Positions 15,193-22,991 of a DNA stretch of 36,475 nucleotides are shown here, one piece after another. Location of the stretch: assembly GCA_016234365.1 (NCBI GenBank), contig JACRER010000071.1, forward strand, positions 1-36,475. The letters are read 5' to 3'. Source of the stretch: Elusimicrobiota bacterium (GTDB taxonomy: Bacteria > Elusimicrobiota > Elusimicrobia > Elusimicrobiales > UBA9959). A program made the position numbers and the translations under genes. The first letter of the stretch is position 1. Each line of letters opens with the position of its first letter. A model generated the notes under the pieces. That model made no database searches, was not told where the DNA came from, and saw nothing but the letters and a program-made list of their open reading frames with translations.

Positions 15193-16268
15193 TATTTCCC
15201 CCCCAGGCGGGTCTTTTTCGGGCGCGAGCGCAGGCTCACCTCGCGCTTGGTCTCAATGGATTCGTAAATGCCGGCTATCAGCTCCAGGCTGCGGCGGCCC
15301 TCGGCCCCGTCCACCAGCTGCTTGGCGTGGTTGTTGACGCAGTCCACCACGTGCTCGTAGTAGGCCTTGTGGCCGAAACCGTACACGTCGGGCGGGTTGA
15401 CGGAATATTTAGCCATTACTTCCGCGTCGTCCGGCCCGGCTTCTTTAAAATTCCAGGTCTTCATCTGGTTCACGGCGAAGCCGCCTATCTCCACGGCGCC
15501 GTTCTCTCCCAGTATGGAGATGGACCCTTCCAGGTCCTTGGGGCGGGCGGCGGTGGTAGCCTCTATCACGCCCAGCGCCCCGTTCTGAAAGCGCAGGCTC
15601 ACCACGGCGGTATCCTCGGTCTCTATCTTGACCAGCGCGGTGGCGCTCATGGCGTAAACGCCTTCCACGTCGCCCATCATCCATTCCAGCAGGTCCACGT
15701 GGTGGCTGGCCTGGTTGGCCAGCACGCCGCCGTCCAGCGCCCAGGTGCCGCGCCACTTGTCCTGGTCGTAATAGGCCTGTTCGCGGCACCAGCGCACGCG
15801 CACCGTGCCCAGCACCAGTTTGCCAAAGCGCCCCGCCTCGAGCGCCTGGCGCAGTTTGACCACCGGCACGTTAAAGCGGTTCTGTTTGACGACAAAAAGC
15901 TTCACGCCCGCGTCCGCGCAGGCCTTTATCATGGCGTCCGCGTCGTCGAGCGTGAGCGCCATGGGTTTTTCCACGATGATATGTTTCTTGAATCCGGCAA
16001 GGGCCACTACGTGCCTGGCGTGGTTGCCGCTCTCGGTGAGCACGGAGACGGCGTCCACCGGTGTTTTGGCCATCATCTCCAGCATGTCCGTATAGTACGG
16101 CACGCCGTATTTCTCGCCCAGCGCCTTCGCTTTGGCCGGCACGATGTCGCAGACCGCGGCGAGCCCGGCCCCCGCTATCTGACCGCGTCCCAGCAACTCG
16201 GCGTGCCGCTGCGCAATGCGCCCGCAGCCCACCAGCGCTATCTTCAGATCGGGTTTTCCGGAAGCCAT
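15192..16268 (-). CDS. WlbA/WbpB-like Gfo/Idh/MocA dehydrogenase
   Basis: An NAD-dependent oxidoreductase of 358 residues, with the Rossmann loop GCGRIA (14-19) and the family EKP motif (E100-K101-P102). The blocks NRFNVPVVKLRQALE, YYDQDKWRGTWALDGG, NQASHHVDLLEWM and EATTAARPKDLEG match what I recall of WlbA/WbpB, which oxidises C3 of UDP-N-acetylglucosaminuronic acid. I start it at the ATG at 16268; an in-frame TTG at 16319 adds 17 residues upstream of the fold and has no ribosome site. No Shine-Dalgarno lies before 16268 either, but a TAGAAT box is 10 nt upstream. WbpA, the UDP-GlcNAc 6-dehydrogenase that would supply the substrate, is not in the window. Confidence 0.88.
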   Translation of the reverse strand: MASGKPDLKIALVGCGRIAQRHAELLGRGQIAGAGLAAVCDIVPAKAKALGEKYGVPYYTDMLEMMAKTPVDAVSVLTESGNHARHVVALAGFKKHIIVEKPMALTLDDADAMIKACADAGVKLFVVKQNRFNVPVVKLRQALEAGRFGKLVLGTVRVRWCREQAYYDQDKWRGTWALDGGVLANQASHHVDLLEWMMGDVEGVYAMSATALVKIETEDTAVVSLRFQNGALGVIEATTAARPKDLEGSISILGENGAVEIGGFAVNQMKTWNFKEAGPDDAEVMAKYSVNPPDVYGFGHKAYYEHVVDCVNNHAKQLVDGAEGRRSLELIAGIYESIETKREVSLRSRPKKTRLGGK

Positions 16269-16278
16269 AACAGGACTT

Positions 16279-16284
16279 ATTCTA
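16279..16284 (-). promoter_or_regulatory. -10 box of the WlbA/B/C-like operon
   Basis: TAGAAT on the minus strand, ending exactly 10 nt before the ATG at 16268, with no ribosome site between. An overlapping GATAAT lies 8 nt further upstream. No -35 match. Confidence 0.45.
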
Positions 16285-16326
16285 TCATTATCCGGAGCGC
16301 ATTTGCCTAACGGGGCCAAAAGAGGA

Positions 16327-16332
16327 TATCAT
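16327..16332 (+). promoter_or_regulatory. possible -10 box of the second rightward glycan operon
   Basis: TATCAT, 23 nt before the ATG at 16356, with an AAGGGGA ribosome site at 16345-16351. The 87-nt gap 16269-16355 therefore looks like a divergent promoter pair. Confidence 0.35.
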
Positions 16333-16355
16333 ATAGACATCTATAAGGGGACCCA

Positions 16356-17315
16356 ATGTATCGGGAAAAAAAGATCTCGCTGGTAATACCCGCCTATAAC
16401 GAGGAAAAGCTCATCCTCCACACCCTCCAGGGCGTGCCGCCGCTGATAGACAAGGTCTACGTGGTGGACGACGTGAGCCCCGACCGGCAGGCGGACGTGG
16501 TGCTGGAATACGCCAAGAAGGACCCCCGCGTAACGCTGCTGCGCCACAAAGTGAACCAGGGTCCCGGCGGCGGCATCATTACCGGCTACTTACAGTCGGC
16601 CGCGGACGGTTACGACATAGCCATGGTGGTGGGCGGCGACAACCAGATGCAGCTGACCGAAGCCGCTAACTTCCTCGACCCGCTCATCGACGGGAAGGCC
16701 GACTACGCCAAGGGCAACCGCTTCCTGGACTCCAAACTGGAGGATACCCTCGCGAAAATGCCGAAGATCCGCCTGTTCGGCAACTGGCTCATCACCGCGC
16801 TCACCAAGATCTCTTCGGGCTACTACAAGACCATGGACGTGGTGGACGGCTACACCGCCATCACCAAAAAGGCCATAGAGACCGTTAACTGGAACCGCGC
16901 CTGGAAAGGCTACGGCTACCCTATGGACTTCCTGGTGCGGCTCAACGCCTACGGCCAGCGGCTGGTGGATATCCCCCGCACGGCCGTCTACCTGCCCGGC
17001 GAGCGGCAGAGCCAGATAAAAGGTTTTAATTACGCCATGAAGGTCTCGCCCATGCTGGTGCGCGACTTCTTCTGGCGGCTCAACTTCAAGTACATGTACC
17101 GGGACTTCCACCCGCTGGTCTTCTTCTACTACCTCGCGCTGCTGCTGCTGCCGCTCGGACTGCTCGACGGGGCCTGGCTGGTCTACGACAAGCTGTTCTG
17201 CGGCGGCTTCGCCGTCACGGCGCCGCGCTCCATACTGGTGGCGCTTATGCTGATCTCCGGCACGCAGTTCCTGCTGTTCGCCATGCTCTTCGACATGGAG
17301 CAGGCAAATAAATGA
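16356..17315 (+). CDS. membrane-anchored GT2 glycosyltransferase (DPM1/GtrB-like)
   Basis: A 319-residue GT2 enzyme with the IPAYNE start, D38-D39 in VVDDVS and a GGDNQMQ block in place of the usual QDAD, so the metal site is a variant. After residue 240 there are two hydrophobic helices, as in GtrB-type polyprenyl-phosphate glucose or sugar synthases. It has a good ribosome site and opens the second rightward operon. It overlaps the following GT-C gene by ATGA, which suggests that it makes the lipid-linked sugar that the GT-C protein uses. Longer than and distinct from the two short GT2 proteins in the left locus. Confidence 0.83.
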   Translation: MYREKKISLVIPAYNEEKLILHTLQGVPPLIDKVYVVDDVSPDRQADVVLEYAKKDPRVTLLRHKVNQGPGGGIITGYLQSAADGYDIAMVVGGDNQMQLTEAANFLDPLIDGKADYAKGNRFLDSKLEDTLAKMPKIRLFGNWLITALTKISSGYYKTMDVVDGYTAITKKAIETVNWNRAWKGYGYPMDFLVRLNAYGQRLVDIPRTAVYLPGERQSQIKGFNYAMKVSPMLVRDFFWRLNFKYMYRDFHPLVFFYYLALLLLPLGLLDGAWLVYDKLFCGGFAVTAPRSILVALMLISGTQFLLFAMLFDMEQANK

Positions 17316-18553
17316 TCCGCAAGCTGGCGGCCTGGTTCGAGCCTGAACGAAACTTCCTCGCCGCCTGGCTGGGGCTGGCTTTCCTGCTGCGCCTGGCTTT
17401 CGCGCTGAAGACCGGCGCCGCCGGCCTCTCCCCCGACGCGTACGACTGGGTGAACACGGCCTGGTCCGTGGCTACAGGGCAGGGTTTCGGCGGTTCATGG
17501 CGGCCGCCGGGCTACGCTTTTTACCTGGCGGGGATCTTCCTCGTTTTCGGCAAGTCGGTAATGATAGCCAAGGCGGCCAACGCGGCGCTCGGAGCGGCCA
17601 CGGTCTGGGCCGTCTACCTCGCCGCCAGGGACCTCTTCACCCCGCGCTCCGCGCGCATAGCGGCGGCGCTGCTGAGCTTCTACCCGTACCTTATCGCCTA
17701 CTCCGGCGACCTGCTGAGCGAGACTTTCCTCACCTTCATCCTGGCGGTCTCGGTGCTGGCCATAGTCAGGGCCGGCCTGCGCCCGTCGTGGAAGACCGCG
17801 GCCGCGGCCGGCGCCGCCATGGGCCTCACCGCCCTCACCAAGTCCACCGTCCTGCCGTTCTTCCTGCTGGCCTGCGCCTGGATCTGGTGGCGCTCCGGCA
17901 GTTTCAGAGCCGGCTTCCTGGCCGGCGTCTTCACGCTGCTCACCATAGCCCCGTGGACGCTGCGCAACTACTACCATTACGACAAGTCCTACGTCATGCC
18001 GGTGAACACTCCCTGGTACAGCCTCTACGGCGGCGCCTGCGACGAGGCGATGGTGCCGGAGTCCCTGCCGGAACTGGATTCCCCCCCTACCGACGCGATG
18101 TTCGCGCCGGCCATCCCGAAGGACTGGGACTATGTTTCCAAACTGCCCCTGCCCGAACGCGACAAGTACTGCAAGGAGAAAGCGCTCTCCTGGATAAAGA
18201 ACAACCCGGAGAAGTTCCGCACGCTGCTCTGGGGGCGCTTTAAACATTTCTGGCACCTCTACCCCGTCATGGCCTGGCCCTGGCAAAAGCGGGCCGCCCT
18301 GTTCACTTCCGGAGTGTACATACCGTTGTGCGCGCTCGGTTTCGTGGCCGGCTGGCGCCGCTGGCGCGACACTTCGCTGCTGCTGGCGCTGCTGGCCTCC
18401 TACACCGCCGTCCACCTTTTCTTCACGGTCACGCTGCGCTACCGCGTGCCCATAGACCCCTACGTCATCATCATGGCCGCCTTAGCGCTGGACCTGGCCA
18501 TGAATAAACTCCGCCCCGCGCCCGGCGCGGCGGCAAAGGACCAGAAATCATGA
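17312..18553 (+). CDS. GT-C membrane glycosyltransferase (GT39/PMT_2-like)
   Basis: A 413-residue polytopic protein with a run of hydrophobic helices. An acidic loop after the first helix (SPDAYDW, D42 and D45) and a following RPPGYAFYL block are typical of PMT_2-type enzymes that use polyprenyl-phosphate sugars on the periplasmic side. It lies between a GtrB-like GT2 (4-nt overlap) and an epimerase (4-nt overlap), so all three are probably translated together. The acceptor, lipid, glycan or protein, is unknown. It shows no close similarity to the other GT-C protein at 8464-10071 beyond the general architecture. Confidence 0.78.
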   Translation: MIRKLAAWFEPERNFLAAWLGLAFLLRLAFALKTGAAGLSPDAYDWVNTAWSVATGQGFGGSWRPPGYAFYLAGIFLVFGKSVMIAKAANAALGAATVWAVYLAARDLFTPRSARIAAALLSFYPYLIAYSGDLLSETFLTFILAVSVLAIVRAGLRPSWKTAAAAGAAMGLTALTKSTVLPFFLLACAWIWWRSGSFRAGFLAGVFTLLTIAPWTLRNYYHYDKSYVMPVNTPWYSLYGGACDEAMVPESLPELDSPPTDAMFAPAIPKDWDYVSKLPLPERDKYCKEKALSWIKNNPEKFRTLLWGRFKHFWHLYPVMAWPWQKRAALFTSGVYIPLCALGFVAGWRRWRDTSLLLALLASYTAVHLFFTVTLRYRVPIDPYVIIMAALALDLAMNKLRPAPGAAAKDQKS

Positions 18554-19581
18554 AAGTACTCGTCACCGGCGGCTGCGGCTTCCTCGGTTCCCACCTCTGC
18601 GAATTCTACGCGAAGAAAGGCGCCCAGGTCATAGCCTACGACAACATGACCAAGCACGAGCTGGCCCGCACCGGCTTCGCGGCCGAAGAGGCCCGCGTGC
18701 ACAACTGGAACTACCTCAACAAGCTCGGCGTAAAACTGGTAAAGGCCGACGTGCGCAACCTGGAGGAGCTGCAAGACCACGCCTCCGGCTGCGACTACAT
18801 CGCGCACACCGCGGCCCAGCCGGCCATGACCATCAGCTGGGAAGACCCGCTGCTGGACGCCACCACCAACGTGATGGGCACTTTCAACGTGCTGGAGACG
18901 GCGCGCAAGCTTAAGATCCCGGCCGCCTGCTGCGCCACCATCCACATCTACGGCAACAAGATCAACTCAGAGCTGACCGAAGCGGCAGACCGCTACGTCC
19001 GCAAGCCGGCCGCCATCGCCGAGAGCTACGAGCTGCTGCAGGGCGTGCTGACCCCGCTGCACGCCTCCAAGGCCGCCGGCGACGTCTACATCCGCGCCTA
19101 TATCGACACCTACAAGCTGCAGGCCGCCAGCTTCCGCCTGACCGGCATCTACGGCACGCGCCAGTTCGGCGGCGAGGACCACGGCTGGGTGGCCAACTTC
19201 GCCATCCGCGCGGTGACCGGCCTGCCCATCACCATCTTCGGCACCGGCAAGCAGGTGCGCGACATCGTCTACGCCACGGACGTCTGCGAGGCCTTCGACG
19301 CGTTCTACCGCACCCGCAAGCCCGGCGTCTACAATATCGGCGGCGGCGAGCGCACCGCCATCTCGCTGCTCAACTGCGTGGATATCATCGCCAAACTGGA
19401 AGGCCGCAAGCCCAGGGTGGACCTGGCCGCGGACCGGCACGGCGACCTGCGCTATTTCATCTGCGACGCGTCCAAGGCGGAAAAAGACCTGGGCTGGAAG
19501 GCCAAAGTGCTGCCCGAAGAGGGCATAGGCCGCCTGCTGGGCTGGATCCGGGACAACAAGACCGTTTTCGCGGGGAACTGA
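18550..19581 (+). CDS. NAD-dependent nucleotide-sugar epimerase-like protein lacking the usual catalytic tyrosine
   Basis: An extended SDR protein of 343 residues with the loop GGCGFLG (7-13) and clear resemblance to CDP-paratose/tyvelose 2-epimerases (AHTAAQPAMT, YGTRQFGGEDHGWVANF, TIFGTGKQVRDIVY). The active-site motif, normally YxxxK, reads L-H-A-S-K at 170-174: the lysine is present but the tyrosine is leucine, confirmed in the DNA (CTG CAC GCC TCC AAG). The S-T-N segment of the family is also changed (ATIHIYG). It could be a subfamily that uses another residue, or a non-epimerising binder. It overlaps the GT-C gene by ATGA and is followed 3 nt later by a nucleotidyltransferase, so it likely works on that enzyme's product. 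Confidence 0.8.
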   Translation: MKVLVTGGCGFLGSHLCEFYAKKGAQVIAYDNMTKHELARTGFAAEEARVHNWNYLNKLGVKLVKADVRNLEELQDHASGCDYIAHTAAQPAMTISWEDPLLDATTNVMGTFNVLETARKLKIPAACCATIHIYGNKINSELTEAADRYVRKPAAIAESYELLQGVLTPLHASKAAGDVYIRAYIDTYKLQAASFRLTGIYGTRQFGGEDHGWVANFAIRAVTGLPITIFGTGKQVRDIVYATDVCEAFDAFYRTRKPGVYNIGGGERTAISLLNCVDIIAKLEGRKPRVDLAADRHGDLRYFICDASKAEKDLGWKAKVLPEEGIGRLLGWIRDNKTVFAGN

Positions 19582-19584
19582 CGC

Positions 19585-20295
19585 ATGAAAGCTCTTATAC
19601 TGGCTGGCGGCAGGGGTAAACGGCTGGGCGACCTGTCGGAGAACAGCAACAAGTGCATGCTGAAGGTGAACGGCCGGCACGTTATAGAATTCAGCCTCGA
19701 CCACGCCGTCTCCGCCGGGGTGGACGAGGTAGTGGTAGTGGTGGGCTACCGGGCCGAAGAGATAATCAACCATTTCGGCATCGCCTACAAAGGCAAAAAG
19801 CTCAAGTACGTCATCCAGACCGAACAGCGCGGCCTGGTGCACGCCATAGAATGCGCGGCCGGCGCGCTGGCCGGTGACGATTTCATGCTGCTGCTCGGCG
19901 ACGAGATCATGAAAGCCCCGCGCCACCGGGAAATGATCGAATACTTCAAAAAGACCGGCGCTTTCACGGTCTGCGGCATCCTGAAGGTACAGGACCGCTC
20001 CCTGATCAGCAAGACCTACACGCTGGTCAAGGACGACAAGGACGTGATCTCCCGGCTGGTGGAGAAGCCGCGCAACCCTCTCAACGACCTGATGGGCACC
20101 GGCGACTGCGTCTTCCGCAACGCCATCCTGAAATACATCGAGTTCACGCCCATCCACCACGAGCGCAACGAGAAGGAGCTGCCCGACCTAATCCAGAGCG
20201 CCATCGACGCCGGAGAGACCGTACGCGCCTTCATGATCTGCGAGAAGTACGCCAATATAAATTCCGTAGAGGATATAAGCCACGACCTGGCCTGA
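19585..20295 (+). CDS. sugar-phosphate nucleotidyltransferase
   Basis: A 236-residue NTP_transferase-fold protein with the nucleotide-binding loop GGRGKRL (8-14), a KCMLKVNG block in place of the usual KPxLPVxG, and an LLLGDEI metal segment. It would activate a sugar-1-phosphate (or a similar phosphorylated headgroup) with a nucleoside triphosphate. It follows the atypical epimerase by 3 nt and precedes a radical SAM gene by 27 nt. It differs clearly from the PtmE-like protein at 4763-5458, so the locus appears to activate at least two different substrates. Neither the nucleotide nor the sugar can be read from the sequence. Confidence 0.8.
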   Translation: MKALILAGGRGKRLGDLSENSNKCMLKVNGRHVIEFSLDHAVSAGVDEVVVVVGYRAEEIINHFGIAYKGKKLKYVIQTEQRGLVHAIECAAGALAGDDFMLLLGDEIMKAPRHREMIEYFKKTGAFTVCGILKVQDRSLISKTYTLVKDDKDVISRLVEKPRNPLNDLMGTGDCVFRNAILKYIEFTPIHHERNEKELPDLIQSAIDAGETVRAFMICEKYANINSVEDISHDLA

Positions 20296-20322
20296 ACTTC
20301 ACCGCGCAGCCGCCCATACCGC

Positions 20323-21789
20323 ATGCCCGCAAATAAAGACATCCTGCTCATAGTGCCGCCCTCGCGGACCTACACCCAGTGGCTGCCGTTCGGCCTCATG
20401 CACATTTCCTCCTACCTGACGGCGCAGGGCGAAGATAACGATATAATCGACCACAAGGCCATCGGGGAGCGCGAGGCCTTCGACCGCATCCGCGCCCGGG
20501 TCGCGGCGGAAAAACCGCGTTTTATCGGCGTGACCTGCATGGTTTCCGAGATCGCCATGGTAAAGGAACTCTGCCTGGCCATACGGCAGGCCTCGCCGGA
20601 GTCCGTGATCGTTATAGGCGGGCCGCAGCCCAGCAGCAGCCCGAAACATTTTATCGAGTTCGGGGTCCCGTTCGATTACCTGGTTCTCGGCGAGGGCGAG
20701 CGCACCTTCCACGAACTGGTCCTGGCGCTGCGCGCCGGGCGGCCGCCGGAAGGCGTGAACGGCCTGGGCTACGTGCGCGGCGGCGAACTTAAACTTACCA
20801 CCGCCCGCGCCCACATAGAGGACCTGGACACCCTCCCGTTCCCCGCCTACGACAAGGTGGATATGGCTTACTACTGCCGCCCCAACGTCTGGACCATCCG
20901 GCCGGTCTACATCTCCAGCTTCAACATCTTCACCGTGCGCGGCTGCTGCTTCCAGTGCAATTTCTGCGTGGAGCACACCGTCTTCGGCCGCAAGGTCCGC
21001 AAGATGAGCCCGGCCCGCGCGGCGGCCCATATAGAGCACGTGATCGCCAGATACAAAGTAGACGCCATCTATTTCATGGACGAGCTGTTCACGCTGGACG
21101 GCGCGCGCATCCGCGAACTGTTCCGCCTGCTCGACGAGCGCGGCGTGCGAATAGTCTTCGGCTGCCAGACGCGCGTGGACCTGGTGGACGAGGACCTGGC
21201 CCGTTTCATGCGGGCGCACGGCTGCCTGCAGATAGATTTCGGCATAGAGTCCGGCTCGCCCAAAATGCTGGAAGGCATGAACAAGCGCACCACGCTGGAA
21301 CGCATCATAAAGACCGGCGAGATCTGCAACCGCACAGGCATCCGCCACCTGGCCAACATGATGCTGAACCTGCCCGGCGAGGAGATGGCCGACATAGAGG
21401 CCTCGCTGCAACTGGCCAAGCGCATGCGCTACAACCTGGTGCTCTGGAACGTCTACATGCCTTTCCCCGGCTCGGGTTTCGGCCGCACGCTGGAGCTGGA
21501 AGATTTCGAGACCATCATGCGCTACCCGGCCAAGCCGGCCATAGACCTGCTGGAACGCAAATACAAGTTCGGTTCTTACAGCATGCGCCTCGAGGACCTG
21601 CTGGATTACCTGCACCGCTACACCTTCCACCCTAAGTATTTCAAGTTCGTTCTCAACGGCGCCTATTGGCGTTCCATGTTCCAGGTGATGCGCTTTCTGA
21701 TAGACCCGCTGTACCTCGGGGCCCTGCTGCGCAGCCGCCGCAAACTGGAATACATCACCAACGTTTTCAAACAAGTCACCACCATGTAA
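20323..21789 (+). CDS. second B12-binding-domain radical SAM protein
   Basis: A 488-residue enzyme with an N-terminal cobalamin-binding domain (VPPSRTYTQWLPFG, IGGPQPSSSPKHF, VLGEGERTFHELV, residues 1 to about 145) and a radical SAM barrel with C208, C212 and C215 (CxxxCxxC, with an extra cysteine at 209). The fold continues through FGIESGSP and NLPGEE segments. It is only distantly like the first copy at 6141-7547. Placed between a nucleotidyltransferase and a GT4 glycosyltransferase (2-nt gap), it probably alters a sugar or lipid in the glycan pathway, for instance by C-methylation or carbon-skeleton chemistry. Substrate unknown. Confidence 0.87.
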   Translation: MPANKDILLIVPPSRTYTQWLPFGLMHISSYLTAQGEDNDIIDHKAIGEREAFDRIRARVAAEKPRFIGVTCMVSEIAMVKELCLAIRQASPESVIVIGGPQPSSSPKHFIEFGVPFDYLVLGEGERTFHELVLALRAGRPPEGVNGLGYVRGGELKLTTARAHIEDLDTLPFPAYDKVDMAYYCRPNVWTIRPVYISSFNIFTVRGCCFQCNFCVEHTVFGRKVRKMSPARAAAHIEHVIARYKVDAIYFMDELFTLDGARIRELFRLLDERGVRIVFGCQTRVDLVDEDLARFMRAHGCLQIDFGIESGSPKMLEGMNKRTTLERIIKTGEICNRTGIRHLANMMLNLPGEEMADIEASLQLAKRMRYNLVLWNVYMPFPGSGFGRTLELEDFETIMRYPAKPAIDLLERKYKFGSYSMRLEDLLDYLHRYTFHPKYFKFVLNGAYWRSMFQVMRFLIDPLYLGALLRSRRKLEYITNVFKQVTTM

Positions 21790-21791
21790 CA

Positions 21792-22991
21792 ATGAAGATC
21801 TGCTTCGTCTCCTCCTCCTTCCCCCGCAAGTATCCGGACCACATAGCGCCATGGTTCAGGCCCATCACGCAGGAATTCCTGAAGCGCGGCCACTCCCTGT
21901 CCGTCTTTGTGCCCGCCTACCGCGGCAACGCGCAGACGGAGTACGAGGGGGCCGAGGTTTGCCGCTTCCGCTACGCCCCCGAGCGCTGGGAGCGCCTTAC
22001 GCACGAGGATTCCTCCCCCGCCATGCTGCACAGCCCGCTGTGGAAGCTGGTGCTGCTCTCCTACGTGGTCTGCGGTTCGCTGCGCGCGGCCATCTATTTC
22101 TCGCGGCGGCGCTTCGACGTGATAGACGTGCACTGGCCCTTCCCGCAGGCCGTGTTCGGCATCATCGGCAAGCTGCTGACCGGCGCAAAGCTCGTCTACC
22201 ATTTTTACGCCTCCGAGATCCTGCTCATCCAGCGCAGCTTCCTGCTGCGCAAGCTCTTCGCCCTCATGATGCCGTTCGCCGACGAAGTCATAGCCATCTC
22301 CGGCCCCACCAAAGACTGGGTGGAGACCATGATAAAGCCGAAACTGCCGGTGAAAGTGGTCTACCTGGGCAACACGCTGCCCTACCCGGACAAACCCTCG
22401 CCCCACAACCCGGATTTCACAAAAGAACCGCTGCGCCTGTTCTACGCCGGCAAGCTCATAGAACGCCTGGGGCCCCAGTACCTGCTGGAAGCCGCCCGCA
22501 TCCTGAAGGAAAAGGGCACGGACTTCCGGCTGGCCGTGGCCGGCACCGGCTACCTGCACGATGAGATCGCGGCAAAGATAAAGGCTTACGGCCTGGAAAA
22601 GAACGTGGAGCTGCTGGGGTTCATCTACAAGGAACGCCTGGCCGAGGAATACCTGAAGTGCCACATCTTTATTTTCCCGTCGGTGGTGGACTCCCGCGGC
22701 GACACCACGGGCCTGGGCATGGTAGCCATGGACGCCCTCTTCTACGCCCGCCCGGTGATAGCCTCTGAAGTTGGCGGCGTGGTGGACATAGTCATAGACG
22801 GCAAGACCGGCTACCGGGTTGCGCAGAAGGATACCGCGGCGCTGGCGGCCAAGATACTGCAGGTCCGGGACAATTACGCGCAGGCCGCGGCGCTGGCCCT
22901 GAAAGGCCGCCGCTACGCCGAGGAGAATTTCTCCTGGGACGCGGTCACCTCCCGCATGCTCTCGGTCTTCTCCGGTGGTGCCAATGCTTAA
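21792..22991 (+). CDS. GT4-family glycosyltransferase
   Basis: A 399-residue GT-B enzyme. The start at 21792 follows the previous stop by two bases and begins with the family N-terminal strand (KICFVSSSFPRKYPDHIAPW). The C-terminal half carries the donor-binding YAGKLIERLGPQYLL and LAVAGTGYL blocks, then GDTTGLGMVAMDAL. In that last block the second glutamate of the canonical EX7E motif appears as aspartate, so donor binding may differ slightly. It would act in the cytoplasm, adding a sugar to the lipid-linked glycan. It overlaps the following flavoprotein gene by 8 nt. Confidence 0.85.
   Translation: MKICFVSSSFPRKYPDHIAPWFRPITQEFLKRGHSLSVFVPAYRGNAQTEYEGAEVCRFRYAPERWERLTHEDSSPAMLHSPLWKLVLLSYVVCGSLRAAIYFSRRRFDVIDVHWPFPQAVFGIIGKLLTGAKLVYHFYASEILLIQRSFLLRKLFALMMPFADEVIAISGPTKDWVETMIKPKLPVKVVYLGNTLPYPDKPSPHNPDFTKEPLRLFYAGKLIERLGPQYLLEAARILKEKGTDFRLAVAGTGYLHDEIAAKIKAYGLEKNVELLGFIYKERLAEEYLKCHIFIFPSVVDSRGDTTGLGMVAMDALFYARPVIASEVGGVVDIVIDGKTGYRVAQKDTAALAAKILQVRDNYAQAAALALKGRRYAEENFSWDAVTSRMLSVFSGGANA

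Noticed and set aside
12771-16325. A CCTCTTTT(A)GGCCC-like stretch about 31-32 nt upstream of the -10 boxes at 12809 and 16284
   Set aside because: Only two examples, one with an extra base, and it is placed differently before the third box at 2523; too little to call a motif.
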